DNA of 64,000 nt from Asparagopsis taxiformis (lineage: Eukaryota > Rhodophyta > Florideophyceae > Bonnemaisoniales > Bonnemaisoniaceae), in the NCBI GenBank assembly GCA_030407315.1, contig JALQPE010001702.1:62001-126000 (forward strand), read 5' to 3'. The position numbers and the translations under genes were made by a program. The notes below the pieces were generated by a model that worked only from the letters and a program-made list of their open reading frames with translations, was not told the DNA's origin and made no database searches. Position 1 is the first letter of the stretch. Every line of letters starts with the position of its first letter. This document shows, in pieces, positions 18,116 to 28,962 of this stretch.

Positions 18116-18841
18116 CTATCGCTTGTTGCGCCCTCTGCGCACACCGGGGTTTGCCATAGGTCGTTTGATGTGTCCACCACGTTTCATTCCAGACTCTGGA
18201 TTCATCATCATATTCTGCATTTCAACAGAGGTCTTCGGCATGGGTAGTCCGCCCTTCTTACGTCCAACCAACCACTTTTGAATTCTGACCAGAAGAGACA
18301 CATGCGAAAGGATGGATTCAACAGCATCGAGCGACACTTGAGCGTCAGCAGCAATTCTTTTCTTCGCACCAATAGCAACCGAAAACACATCCCTTCTCTC
18401 CGCAGGAGTCATAGCGTTGAGAATCTTCTCCTGTGACTTGAATTCCTCCAACGCCGGATTATTCTGAACCCACGGCAAATGCTGTTTTACACCAGACATG
18501 CCACTAATCGACTGCATTTCACCCATCAATTGCATATAAATATCGCCATTGATGCGCTTCGAGTCGTCGGTGAGATATTTCATTTGCGCATCAAACACTT
18601 TTTGCTCCTTCTTCGATTCCGACCCCTTTAATGCCTCGTCGTACGATCCGCGAATGGAGTCCATGATACCGCACGAAGGCAATGTTGAACGCATTGCGCG
18701 CGTCTGAATTCGGGGCATGACATCTCGCCCTGCTGCAGATGAGAGGCTCGTGCAAAGCTTGGTCGGGATGTTTGGAGATCTAGACTGTGTAACAAGTCTG
18801 GAAATAACACGAGCTTTTGAGGCTGCCCTCATGCTCGACAT
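18116..18841 (-). CDS. SRP54 M-domain-only protein, probably organellar
   Basis: Codes for 241 residues from the ATG at 18841. The first about 70 residues are rich in Arg, Ser and Thr with almost no acids, like a mitochondrial or plastid targeting peptide. The C-terminal half matches the SRP54/Ffh M domain: 'EKILNAMTPAERRDVF', 'GAKKRIAADAQVSLDAVESIL', then a Met/Lys/Arg-rich tail. The N and GTPase (G) domains of SRP54 are missing, so it cannot be an ordinary SRP GTPase. The M domain binds signal sequences and SRP RNA, so a role in membrane insertion or RNA binding in an organelle is a reasonable inference. It is divergent from the PARN gene. Confidence 0.7.
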   Translation of the reverse strand: MSSMRAASKARVISRLVTQSRSPNIPTKLCTSLSSAAGRDVMPRIQTRAMRSTLPSCGIMDSIRGSYDEALKGSESKKEQKVFDAQMKYLTDDSKRINGDIYMQLMGEMQSISGMSGVKQHLPWVQNNPALEEFKSQEKILNAMTPAERRDVFSVAIGAKKRIAADAQVSLDAVESILSHVSLLVRIQKWLVGRKKGGLPMPKTSVEMQNMMMNPESGMKRGGHIKRPMANPGVRRGRNKR

Positions 18842-19534
18842 GTTCCCGATTTCGATACAGACCAGCCACTCTGATGTGATACGCAATTGCGGTGGCTACC
18901 CGTCCGTTAAGGCAATCAGACATTCAAATGGAATCGTTCTTCAGATCTGCAGGATCTGTGGAAGAAGACCGAAGACTGCTCCCTGTAGATGGATCAGGAA
19001 ACTGTAGTAGTTTGTTGGAGAGATAGGAGTTGATGAGATCAATCCGATGGAGTTGTGCGTCGTTGTGCGCAGCGCTGGGAAACTGTAGAAAATATCAAAT
19101 TTCCCCCAGTCTGAAAAATGCCTCTTGGGTCGCTGACGTACTACTGCACTACTCACCTCGCTGAACGGAACAGCGCTCTTGTCTCCCAACTAGGCGGGCT
19201 GAGTTGCTCGATATAAACCCAGCACAGCTGACACGACGATTCTCATTTTTGTTGCAAGGCTTGGCAATCGCATCTGTGAAAAACAGGCGAGCAAAGGCGA
19301 TCGAACAATTTTGCTGCGTAATCCAATTACTACCAACTTTCATTTCGAAAAATATCGCTGCCGCTCCAGTGCTACGCAATCTTCTTCACCTCAACCAATC
19401 TTTTCGCCTCAACGATTGTCCCCTCCACGGCAGTCCGTACCAACTAGCAGTCACACTGACTGCCGTTGCCCAAATCGGCTTCTAGACAGACTCCAATCCG
19501 TTGAATCGGTTTCCATCTACACCGCTTCTTCGCG
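18842..19534. promoter_or_regulatory. Divergent spacer between the SRP54-M and PARN genes
   Basis: About 690 bases with no recognisable gene or repeat. An AT-rich 'gaaaatatcaaattt' run lies near 19087-19101. Both promoters should be here. Confidence 0.4.
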
Positions 19535-21664
19535 ATGAACGTCAATTTGGAAAACTTCGAGCAAGCACTCGCGATCATTCGCAGCATGCTACCGTCAGCC
19601 ACTTTCGTCTCCGTTGACCTGGAATTTACTGGGCTGGGTGACAGTCGCCCCTCGCAATTGGACACTCCAGCAATTCGCTATGAAAATGCGCGAAAAGATG
19701 CGGAACAATTTCTGCCTCTTCAGTTTGGGTTGACCATTTTCCGTCCAACACAGCCGGAGAGTGTCGACATAAACGAGGAACCGGCAAACACTGCCGATAT
19801 GAATGCTCCGGATGAAAGCGTGGACGATTCAGGTCAAATTCAGAAACCTTTGGAACAGGAACCTGCTCGAATTCAGTTGTCGCCTCTTTGGGAAGCAATT
19901 CCATTCAACTTTTACCTGCTTCCAAGAGCACTGTACTATCCGAGAAATGAACGCTATCCGCTGTTTGATAGAATTTTCTCTATGCAGGCATCCAGCGTCG
20001 AATTTCTCTTGAAAAACTACTTTGACTTTCGGCAGTCTTTTGAGGCTGGAGTATCGTGGCTACGGAAAGACAAAGAAGCATTTGTCAGACAAAAGGTTGA
20101 AAGTGTGCTTCTTGCAAGGGACCAACGAAGAGAAGTGGTCAAGCCGGATGCCGCTTCCATCGAATTCAAACCAGTGCGACGGTTTAGGAACAAGATTCAA
20201 AATTGGGTCAATGAGATTTCAAAGCAAAATCACTTTGATCGCGAAGGGAAGTACGTTGCACCATCTACAACTGTGCCGTTACCCAAAATTGCTATGCATA
20301 GAAAATTGTCGTATGACGCAGTTCGGGATATCTGTCCTAGATTGGTATACACTTCGCTGCGAACTGACGGCTTTGCAATGTTACAAATAAAGCGTATGGA
20401 AACTGAACAAGAAGCTACCGAATTGATGGATAAATTGAACATTGAACAACGAGAGTATGAAGTTGAAAGTGTTGTTGCAGAAGCCATCGGTTTCCGCTTT
20501 GTCATCGATGCTCTCAAAGAAAGCAAAGTTCCATTGATCATTCACAATGGCTTTTTGGATTTGTCCAAGATCATTGCCAATTTCATCGACCCGCTGCCTG
20601 AAGATCTCTGCACGTTCAAAAGCATGTTGAAAGAAGTGTTTCCAACGATAGTAGACACGCGACTGTTGCAAAGTCAGCTTCTCGACAAGAGGCCAGATAT
20701 CAAATCGATGATGTACAAAGCAAGGGCTCGTGAAATGTCAGAAGTGATAAACGTCTTCTCGCAGAACGAGGCGGAGGGGAAGCTGCCGCCCGCAAGGGTA
20801 GGCATATGGGTGCCCAAGGGTCGCTTGGTCGGCGCAGCAGGGCAGCTCGGTTCATCAACGTGGGTCGATGCGCACTTGGGCGGTTTCTATGACGAAAGAA
20901 ATTATGAAAATAATGACGTGTTTGGATTCGGAAGATATGCGCGCGCTGGAACTGTACATCATGAAGCTGGATACGATGCGTACGACACGGGCAGATTACT
21001 CATCAGCATTCTGAGCGCGGACAAAGGGCGGTCGTGGACTGCAGACGGCGGACGCGCTATATTTGACGAGTGTGATGTACTGAAATCGGTGAAGAACAAA
21101 GTCTTTCTAGGCGCGTGTGGTGCGTATCAGTATATTGACATTGATCGAAAAGAAGAGGATGAAGAGGAGGTCATGTTTAAAAAGGAAAGGGCTGTTGTGT
21201 GTAGTGGCTTGTGGGAGGGCGAAAGTGGAAGCACGACGGCGAGAAATAATTATGAAAGACATCGACGAACGTTGGAAAAGATTACTGAAGGATCGAGATT
21301 TGATGGCAAATTGTCAGATGTCATCTCTGTAGCGGAGCGTGTTTTCATCGCTGTACTGGTGGGGGAGCAGACGAGCTCAGACGAGGCGAATGGAAATGAA
21401 GCGAATGCGGATGTTGCGCAAAGTGCGGATGGTGGGGGTAATGCAATTCAGGCTACTGCGACCGACGGGAATCGCTGTGTACAAGGGAGTAAGGTTGGAT
21501 TGAAACGGCAGAGGTTTGAGGAGATTGTGTCTGCGGAAGAATTTGGGAATCAAGTGGATAGTGTGATTGCCAAGGCGACTACGCTGGGGATATCGGTTGA
21601 GAGATATGGAAGCAGTGTGAGATCAGAGAATCGTGAGGTGAAACGACAGAGAAGATGTATCTAG
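19535..21664 (+). CDS. PARN: PARN-like poly(A)-specific ribonuclease (CAF1/DEDD family)
   Basis: Codes for 709 residues. The DEDD nuclease opens 'TFVSVDLEFTGL' (about 28-39) with the first Asp and Glu. The middle block 'VPLIIHNGFLDLSKI' holds the second Asp, followed by 'FPTIVDTRLLQSQL'. The final block 'HEAGYDAYDTGRLL' has the His and Asp of the DEDDh type. PARN removes poly(A) tails from mRNAs and trims snoRNA, telomerase and other RNA 3' ends. About 150 acid-rich and low-complexity residues close the protein, ending in a basic 'KRQRRCI' that could serve as nuclear localisation. PNLDC1-type relatives are the alternative. Intronless. Confidence 0.92.
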   Translation: MNVNLENFEQALAIIRSMLPSATFVSVDLEFTGLGDSRPSQLDTPAIRYENARKDAEQFLPLQFGLTIFRPTQPESVDINEEPANTADMNAPDESVDDSGQIQKPLEQEPARIQLSPLWEAIPFNFYLLPRALYYPRNERYPLFDRIFSMQASSVEFLLKNYFDFRQSFEAGVSWLRKDKEAFVRQKVESVLLARDQRREVVKPDAASIEFKPVRRFRNKIQNWVNEISKQNHFDREGKYVAPSTTVPLPKIAMHRKLSYDAVRDICPRLVYTSLRTDGFAMLQIKRMETEQEATELMDKLNIEQREYEVESVVAEAIGFRFVIDALKESKVPLIIHNGFLDLSKIIANFIDPLPEDLCTFKSMLKEVFPTIVDTRLLQSQLLDKRPDIKSMMYKARAREMSEVINVFSQNEAEGKLPPARVGIWVPKGRLVGAAGQLGSSTWVDAHLGGFYDERNYENNDVFGFGRYARAGTVHHEAGYDAYDTGRLLISILSADKGRSWTADGGRAIFDECDVLKSVKNKVFLGACGAYQYIDIDRKEEDEEEVMFKKERAVVCSGLWEGESGSTTARNNYERHRRTLEKITEGSRFDGKLSDVISVAERVFIAVLVGEQTSSDEANGNEANADVAQSADGGGNAIQATATDGNRCVQGSKVGLKRQRFEEIVSAEEFGNQVDSVIAKATTLGISVERYGSSVRSENREVKRQRRCI

Positions 21665-22239
21665 AAGCTGGGACATGTAAAGATACATTGCTGTGCAACA
21701 TACAGGGACGTGGCGATTTGGGGTTGCAAATGGGACATTGAATTCAATGCACAGCGCTGTAACAGGTGTCAATACGTGAATGGACACTGTACACATGTGG
21801 CAGCAAGCGCAGTTGATGTGTGAACAGACGTTTGTATCCGCCTCTAGCCAATGAACAAACGCCAAATGTTACAATTGGATCTTTCTACATGAAAACAGCG
21901 AAGCGTCACTGGCAGCGGTCAACTGGTGGCAAGGTCGCCGGCGGGCGACGCCACGCGACCCGACAAGACTCGACACCAACTGCACTCCACTTTTCGTCCC
22001 CGATCGGACCCATCTTTCTGCATATCAATATGGATCACAACCAGCCGCCCCGCCGCGCCCCGCACACAATCACTCAATACACAGTTCGCGCCGTCGTTGC
22101 CACCACTATCCACGCCACGCCGTCTTCGTAACGACAAACCATAATCCACCACCACCCTCTCCCACAATTCTTCACTATCTGCACCAACACTCGACCATCT
22201 CCCCGCCACCGACGTAGCACATCCCCATCGATTGCAATC
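21665..22239. other. Intergenic region and 5' UTR of eIF4A
   Basis: About 575 bases without a gene. The second half is strongly C-rich with few G residues, as in pyrimidine-rich leaders of highly expressed translation genes. Confidence 0.5.
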
Positions 22240-23631
22240 ATGGCTGACAGGTTCGTACCCCATTTCCTCCTTCCCGCGCCGTCCGCCCCGCCCCGTCCCA
22301 ACCCGAGCTGACCACCGCCCCTTCCTCCCCCACGTCCGCGCCCACGATCCCGCAGTAATGGATACACAGCAGAGCCGCCCGCCGCGGAGGAAGCGCCCCT
22401 CAAGGCCGATTTGGCGCCCCAGACGGACGCCCCAAATTCGGACGCCATTCAAACCTCCAACGAAGGCGGCGCCGAAATTTCTACCAACTACACCGATGTT
22501 CACGAGTCCTTCGATGACATGAACCTTCGTGACGAGCTGCTTCGCGGCATTTACGCGTATGGTTTCGAGAAGCCCTCGGCCATTCAGCAGCGCGCCATCA
22601 TTCCCATGATCATGGGCCGCGACACCATTGCCCAGGCCCAGTCCGGTATGGGAAAGACTGCCACCTTTGTCATTGGCATTCTGCAGAACATTGATACCAC
22701 CGTTCGCAAGGTGCAGGCTCTCATTCTCGCCCCCACTAGAGAGCTCGCTCAGCAGATTCAAAAGGTCGTCGTTTCCCTCGGTGACTACATGGGCCTGCAT
22801 TGCCACATCTGCATTGGTGGTACCCTGGTCGTGGAGGATATCCGTATCTTCCAGAATGAGACCCCCCATGTTGTCGTGGGTACCCCAGGTCGTGTCTATG
22901 ACATGATCCAGCGTCGTGCTCTCGGCACCTCGGCAATCAAGACCTTCTGTCTGGACGAAGCTGATGAGATGCTTTCTCGTGGTTTCAAGGAGCAGATCTA
23001 TGATGTGTTCCAGTTTATGCCGCCATCATGCCAGGTCGGCCTCTTCTCCGCTACCATGCCACAGGATGTGCTGGAAATGACGGACAAGTTTATGCGCGAT
23101 CCGCTTAGAATTCTGGTGAAGAAGGATGAGCTCACGCTGGAAGGTATCAAACAGTTCTACATCGCCATTGAAAAGGAAGAATGGAAGCTGGAAACCTTGT
23201 GTGATCTGTACGAGACTCTTACTATTACGCAGGCCATCATCTACACAAACACGAGACGCAAGGTGGAATGGCTCACAGAAAGAATGGGTGAGCGTGATTT
23301 CACTGTGTCGAGCTTGCACGGTGATATGGATCAGAAGGATCGTGACACCATTATGCGTGAATTCCGTACAGGCTCCTCCAGAGTGCTTGTGACCACTGAT
23401 CTGCTTGCACGTGGTATCGATGTGCAGCAGGTCTCCCTTGTTATCAACTACGATCTCCCCACTAACCGTGAGAACTACATCCATCGTATCGGTCGTTCCG
23501 GTCGTTTCGGTCGTAAGGGTGTTGCAATTAACTTTCTGACAGATGCAGATGTGCGCGCACTGCGCGACATTGAGGCATTCTACAATACTTCTGTCGAAGA
23601 AATGCCCATGGATGTGGCCGACTTGGTATAA
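22240..23631 (+). CDS. EIF4A: Eukaryotic initiation factor 4A (DEAD-box helicase); 11-nt first coding exon
   Basis: Exons are 22240-22250 and 22356-23631 (428 residues). The second frame has no ATG before its conserved core. The upstream ATGGCTGACAG, followed by a GTTCGT donor and the CAG acceptor at 22353-22355, gives an in-frame start reading [12 protein letters not shown]. All helicase motifs are present: Q motif around '[10 protein letters not shown]', motif I 'AQSGMGKT' (about 98-105), 'PTRELA', 'GTPGR', 'DEAD' (about 204-207), 'SAT', 'ARGID' and '[13 protein letters not shown]'. eIF4A unwinds mRNA 5' leaders in eIF4F. The length and 'SFDDMNL' segment fit eIF4A rather than eIF4A-III, but the two are close. 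The donor is not the common form. Confidence 0.93.
22251..22355 (+). other. Intron 1 of eIF4A
   Basis: This 105-nt intron splits codon 4 after 11 coding bases. The donor is GTTCGT (weaker than others here), with a CTGAC branch-like motif and a CGCAG acceptor. The spliced frame is open and continuous. Confidence 0.75.
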
Positions 23632-24122
23632 ATGCGTCGGTTGAGATCCAGTGTGCCCAAGGTTGTCGATTCATTTGCATTCACTATGTGCCAAGAGCTT
23701 AGCAACTTTGCGTCGCTAGTTGTCGATTGTTGTGTCTGCCTGTGTTTTTTCATAATAGGCAATCAAATTTTTGCGCTTGTATAACTGTTGTTGTTGCGCA
23801 ATCGCGACGGTTGCGATGTGTGTCTGTGTAGTTGCTATGTGTGTTAGTTTGGACGCGGTGTATGAGCGCTGAAAGGAGAGTTGCCTAGTCGCGGGGTGTT
23901 GCGGGGCGACGAGGAAGTCGCCGACGCAATGCGCTGTGACAGGGTAGGCGGCTGAGCGCAAAGGCATCGCAAGAGTGAAGGGAGCGAATGATGAATCGCT
24001 CGCACATCGCATTTCCATAGGTTGCAGGGTATCAGTTGTGTACTAGTGACACGGTGTCAAAAATGAAAAGTATCAAACTTGTATTCGTGCTTGAGTATCT
24101 GTCTATGTTTAGTTTTATATAA
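23632..24122. other. 3' flanks of convergent genes
   Basis: About 490 bases between eIF4A and the secreted-protein gene; no gene, RNA gene or repeat recognised. Confidence 0.5.
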
Positions 24123-24752
24123 TTAGTCGTCATCGTGCAGTCTCGCAACTAGTTGATCAACAATTGTTCGTACTGGTGAGGAAGCTGAGTCATATGCGTC
24201 GAGTTGGTTTGTTAGAGCTGTAATCTCGTTTCGTAGAATCTTCTTCTCGGCAGCTATTAAATCCATGATCTGTAAAATTCGATTGTTCAATTTTGCGTGC
24301 TCCTCGACAGTGAGTGACGAATCGAGGTGCAAGTGATGGATAAGGATCTGCTTTAATTCGAAGAGCGCATCGATCTGTGCAACGGCTTTGCGTCGGACAT
24401 GAATGTAGGGCGCGTCAGCGGCATGCGCATCTGTGTCGGCATTACGGATGGGAGGAGATTGCTGGTGCGTCAAGCTGTTTCGCCATATGACGGCGTGCAT
24501 TTTATGAATAATAGCTTCGAGACGCATCATTTTGTTGCCGTAGGCGGACAAATCATGATTGGAATGATGGGCGGCTTTAGCGCGCAACTTTGCGAGTAAT
24601 TGTTCGTTCTTGCGTATGACGGCCAATTGGTCGGCGTGGGGCGGCGGGAGCGGATTTGCACACGCGGCATGGCGGTGGTGCAGCACGAGCAGCAACAACG
24701 ACGGCAAGAGCAGCAGGGGCAGGGGCAGATGCGGCGAGAGAAAGCGGCTCAT
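24123..24752 (-). CDS. Small secreted helical protein, unknown family
   Basis: Codes for 209 residues from the ATG at 24752. The N-terminus is a strong signal peptide (long Leu-rich core, about 5-28, LPLPLLLLPSLLLLVL) ending near 'HAACANP'. The mature part is rich in Ala, His, Leu and Lys, with heptad-like stretches at about 45-85 and 130-195 that suggest coiled coil, and it ends in acidic 'LHDDD'. No transmembrane helix or ER-retention signal is visible, so it is probably secreted or wall-associated. The open frame extends further upstream but becomes unprotein-like, so the signal-peptide Met was chosen. I do not recognise the family. Confidence 0.6.
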   Translation of the reverse strand: MSRFLSPHLPLPLLLLPSLLLLVLHHRHAACANPLPPPHADQLAVIRKNEQLLAKLRAKAAHHSNHDLSAYGNKMMRLEAIIHKMHAVIWRNSLTHQQSPPIRNADTDAHAADAPYIHVRRKAVAQIDALFELKQILIHHLHLDSSLTVEEHAKLNNRILQIMDLIAAEKKILRNEITALTNQLDAYDSASSPVRTIVDQLVARLHDDD

Positions 24753-25872
24753 TGGATCGATGGCGCGACGGACATGCGTGGATGGTTGTGCGCTCGGCTT
24801 TGACAGTGCTGAGGGAGCGGTGCGCGATGGAAGTCGAATTAAAGTTGTGTGGTGGTCGAGGAATAATTTTTTAAAAGTTTGAATTACAGTGATATAATGC
24901 GTGTGGCATGTGTACGTTATTTTTTGCGTGTCATGCAGGCGGCAACGGATCGGATCAAAGTGGAGCGATTTTGGTTGCGTTTGCATGAGCGTTTGGATTG
25001 CGATGCAGGACTGTGGGTAAGGTAGTATGGTGTGTTTACCTTGCTTTCGACATTGTCGACGGATTGGGGCACAGCGAGAGAGATGTGTTGGTTGGGGGCG
25101 ATGATCGCGCTTGACTGGATGGATGTGAGAAACGGCTCGCTCCCCTGGTGAGGTGCAGACGGTTGCTGTCAAGGCAGCGCGGCGCTGTGGCTGCAAGACG
25201 GCTGTAACGCGCGTGACGAGGTCAAGATGTTGTCAGAAGAGTAGAATTGTTGTAAGTGGTGATGACATCTATTTGGTGTTGTTACATGACAGAGTTGAAT
25301 TCGACACGATGCGTCGCGGTGCACGCGGCGCGCAACACGCGGCATTGCAATGGACGGGTGTGGGAGGTTTCCAATTTTGCGCGTCTACAGGTGTAAGTGT
25401 GACGACGGCGTCGAAATAGGTCGATTGATGGGACACAAATGCTCGCATTGCACTCATTCTGACCATGCAAATGCTTACAGTGTCACGATTTTTAAATTTT
25501 GAAATACAAGCGAAATGTAGGAAAATATTTGACAATTTATGACGTACTCGTTGTGTACCGAACGAAAAGAAACGCTACGCAACGCTACGCATGTCGTGTA
25601 GTGGCAGAAAACCATTTACAGTAACAATCAACCACCTATCCCTATATGCTGTGCTGCATGTACCCTTGGTGCCCCTCATCACCAAGACTCCCACCCTCGT
25701 GTTCGTCGCCAAAGCCACCGCACATTCAACCACATCCGCCCATGCCACACTCCTCCACCAACCCGCAGCACTCCGTCCCCGTCCCGACCCTCTAGTCCCC
25801 AGTCGTCACGATCCCTCATATGCGCCTTGGCACCACGACCCAACCACCCCGTCGCCACCATCCCTCCGTCAC
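24753..25872. promoter_or_regulatory. Long divergent spacer between the secreted-protein and SAPS genes
   Basis: About 1.1 kb, no gene recognised. It contains an AT-rich run near 25489-25506 and a perfect tandem decamer at 25571-25590, then a C-rich leader of about 250 bases before the ATG at 25873. Confidence 0.45.
25571..25590. repeat. Tandem decamer (2 copies)
   Basis: Two perfect copies of aacgctacgc in direct tandem, about 290 bases upstream of the SAPS gene start. Confidence 0.6.
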
Positions 25873-28410
25873 ATGGCCTCGACCGGCAACGTCGTCCGCT
25901 CCCTCTCCGCCGATGAGCTCGGCTCCTCGCTCAATCGTTCCGAGCGTCCGCCCCCGACCCATCCCTTGCCCCCGCCCGTGCCGGAGCAAAAGCCCAAGGC
26001 CGGTCTGCTCAAGCGTCTGCGCAAAGTCTTCCGCATCAATGCACAGAATGTACGCGCCTCGTCCCGCATGGACAAGCCGCCCCGTTCCGCCCCACTCTTC
26101 CCAGAGACCCCCAACCACACCCCGACTCCGTACGACCCCGCCCCAAATGCAATCGCCAAGCCCGTCCCCATCGAGCCCAACAAGCCCGTCTCCCGTAGCC
26201 GTACCTGGCGTACAGGCCTCTCCAACCGCAATCTAGCCTCCGAACGCCCCGCTCCCGGCCCCGGTGACGCCGCTCGTGGCAGTCGTCGCTTCATTTCCCT
26301 CGGCCCTGATGGCAACAAAAAGGCTGTTACTTCGCCTCCGCAAAACGATCTTGCACTCCATCCCGCCGCTACCCATAATGATAGTTCTTTTCCACGACCT
26401 ATGCGCACAAATAATCCACGCTCCTTGCCCAAGCGAGTCTTCTCCTCACCGCCCTCCCTCTCCGGTCGCCCCTTCAGCTTTGGCTCCCGTAAGAGGAACA
26501 GCGTCAATGCAAAGGGCCCCGTCCCGCGTCCAGGTACAACCAGTAACAGTTTCGGCGAAGGCGATTCCGATAGTGTTCGCAAAATGCAACGCTCCTTCAA
26601 TGCTCGAAATGGTTATGACGCACGTGGTTCTATGAATTTTCCGCCGATTTCTCCAAATCCAAGTGCTGTTACCGCTTCGCCCCAGCACAATGCCGCCGCC
26701 TTTCGCACCATCGTTGAAGGTGCTACCGCCGGCCGTGTCCCCTTTCCCGCCCTACTTGACGCTATGTTCCGCCTAGAGGAACGCCTCATGACTGACGTCA
26801 AGGATATGCTTATTAGATTCCTTTCGCGAGACGAAAACATGGAGGCCCTTATTGATCGTCTCACCATCGTTCTCCCAATTGTCGCCGACGATGAGGGTGT
26901 CGAGGGCCCCGGCGGTGAACGCGAACGTTATAGATACTCCTACGTCTCTTCAATGTTACTCAGTAATGGCCCCATTCAACTACGTCGATCTCTGTTTCTC
27001 AACCCGCGTCATTTGGATCGACTCGTGCGTGTGCTCGGCCACGGCACACCAAGTGATCCAGTTGTCGTGCGCTCTGTTTGCAAAGTTTTGCTCAGTGTAT
27101 TGCGGGATTCGCCTGAAGACACCGTGCGAGCTATGGGTCGTCGGAAAGACTTTATTGAAGCTCTGCTGTCGCACATTGCCGTCACCGGCTGTCCAGAAGT
27201 TTGCCTTTCCATGCTTAGCACTGTGCGATGTCAAGCCGAACTCAAGTTTGGACCGTCAAACAAGCCGGTCGTCGGAATGATGGCGGACTCGAAATTGGTC
27301 AAGACACTATGTGACAAATTGGCAGCCGCAGCAGAGAACGGCCCATTAGACGGCGTGTCGTCATCGACTATTGAGAATTGTTCGCGTGTAATCGTGGGGA
27401 TTGCTTTGCGCGCCCTGGTGATTCCACGGTATGAAATTAATGATGACGACTCGGATGCGAGTTACATGATGAAATTCAATCGCGATCTATCCTCACTGGA
27501 TGTATTCAGTCAACCTATGCCGATTCTTCGACTATTGGATTCGGGATTGGCCGCTCTATCGACACATGACACGCGTGGATACGCCCTATCAACTGCTTTG
27601 ACAGCTGTACGATATCTGCTCGTGACGGCGTTGAATGGACAGGACTCTAGCTTGAGCACTATTCGAATGCAACTGCTGACTGTGAACACTAGTGCATATG
27701 AAGCGGGAGTGCGTGCACGTATCCCGAAAATGGCCCGAGTATTGGAGAATGCACGACACGGTGTTGTTGTCGAAACGATGTGGGAGAAGGTGGAGAATCC
27801 TCTCGGGGTTGTGCGGCTGAAGATTTTGGAATTGATTGTTGTACTACTTCAACATTGTAGTGAAGCCACTGCCAAGGCGATTGCGAAAGCTGGAATTCCG
27901 CAGATTCTAATGAAATTGTTCCTGAGGCTCAAGTTGAACAGTTTGCTGCAACATTTCGTTGCTGCTATCGTGGAACTGTCATTCACTGGAAAGTTTGGTT
28001 GCTTACGACGGGCGTTTTTGATCGACGTGAGATTACTGGACTTTGTGATGGAGATTTGGGAAAAGGCGATTAGTGCGCCGTACGAGCCGAAGGGAAATCC
28101 TGTGAACTACACTGGAGAGTTGCTTCGGATAATTTGTGCGGTTCACGACTTTTTGAAGCACGAATCTGTGGAGGCGAATGAACTGATAGAGGAAATTGGG
28201 GCGGACAAGGTGGAGAGGTTTCTGCAGTTCTGTGAAGGATCTGTTGCGGACAAGCTGAAGGAGAATGGGCCGTTGCTGTGCGGGCCGGGAGAACTTCCCG
28301 CACGACCAATGGATAACTTTGCGCTAGAAGGGGGATATAGCAGCATGGGCGGTAGCCAGGGGTCACTGTTTCTGAGATCGCGTGGACCTGGTACGACTGC
28401 AAACAGTTGA
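25873..28410 (+). CDS. SAPS/SIT4-associated phosphatase regulatory subunit family (PP6R-like)
   Basis: Codes for 845 residues from ATG 25873; the frame is open further upstream but is low complexity there. The first about 265 residues are Pro/Ser/Arg-rich and disordered. The rest is an all-helical repeat fold with SAPS-family landmarks: 'LLDAMFRLEERLMTDVKDMLIRFLSRDENMEALIDRL', 'FIEALLSHI' and 'ENPLGVVRLKILELIVVLL'. SAPS proteins are regulatory subunits of PP6/Sit4 phosphatases, acting in cell cycle and growth control. The long basic N-terminal extension, with many Ser-Pro sites, is unlike yeast and animal members, which begin with the repeat domain. Intronless. Confidence 0.8.
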   Translation: MASTGNVVRSLSADELGSSLNRSERPPPTHPLPPPVPEQKPKAGLLKRLRKVFRINAQNVRASSRMDKPPRSAPLFPETPNHTPTPYDPAPNAIAKPVPIEPNKPVSRSRTWRTGLSNRNLASERPAPGPGDAARGSRRFISLGPDGNKKAVTSPPQNDLALHPAATHNDSSFPRPMRTNNPRSLPKRVFSSPPSLSGRPFSFGSRKRNSVNAKGPVPRPGTTSNSFGEGDSDSVRKMQRSFNARNGYDARGSMNFPPISPNPSAVTASPQHNAAAFRTIVEGATAGRVPFPALLDAMFRLEERLMTDVKDMLIRFLSRDENMEALIDRLTIVLPIVADDEGVEGPGGERERYRYSYVSSMLLSNGPIQLRRSLFLNPRHLDRLVRVLGHGTPSDPVVVRSVCKVLLSVLRDSPEDTVRAMGRRKDFIEALLSHIAVTGCPEVCLSMLSTVRCQAELKFGPSNKPVVGMMADSKLVKTLCDKLAAAAENGPLDGVSSSTIENCSRVIVGIALRALVIPRYEINDDDSDASYMMKFNRDLSSLDVFSQPMPILRLLDSGLAALSTHDTRGYALSTALTAVRYLLVTALNGQDSSLSTIRMQLLTVNTSAYEAGVRARIPKMARVLENARHGVVVETMWEKVENPLGVVRLKILELIVVLLQHCSEATAKAIAKAGIPQILMKLFLRLKLNSLLQHFVAAIVELSFTGKFGCLRRAFLIDVRLLDFVMEIWEKAISAPYEPKGNPVNYTGELLRIICAVHDFLKHESVEANELIEEIGADKVERFLQFCEGSVADKLKENGPLLCGPGELPARPMDNFALEGGYSSMGGSQGSLFLRSRGPGTTANS

Positions 28411-28962
28411 TGCGAGATGGGAATTTTACTCGCTCACTTGTAAGCCATATAAACGGGATTATCTGGACAAGTGCACATACATGTACATTGAATGCCATTG
28501 GAAGTGATGCGATGGCATAGCACAGCACAGCACGTAGTGGACTGGACGGCGACAGGGCGGTCAGCTTATTTCAATGGACAGGAAACGTGAGTTTAGCTCG
28601 AAGCGCGTGCGTAGCTTTGAGAGTTGATGGTATTTTCGCTAACAAAATACTAAAAACGGGCTTGCTTTGTTGTTGCAACCATGAGCTAGCTATCTATTGA
28701 GCGTTATTGTTGTTGGTGTAACAGAGTAAATATGTACGAGTTGAAGCCATTTACAGTCGAGTTGCGCTCACGCTTCAAACATGTGGTCGGTACGCAGCGC
28801 TCGCAAACGACACTACGTTGCAGCGCTGTTGCCCGCGCGCCGCGACACGTGGAGTTTGCACAAACAATTGAAATTATGTAATCGATGCCGTGCAGCAGCG
28901 CAACGATTGCGTGCGCCATCCCGACGACCGACTCGCGCACTGCAACGCCTCCGTCAGCAATC
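28411..28962. other. Intergenic region upstream of SmG
   Basis: About 550 bases with no credible gene. A short tandem 'cacag cacag cacg' lies near 28519-28533. It should contain the SmG promoter. Confidence 0.5.
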
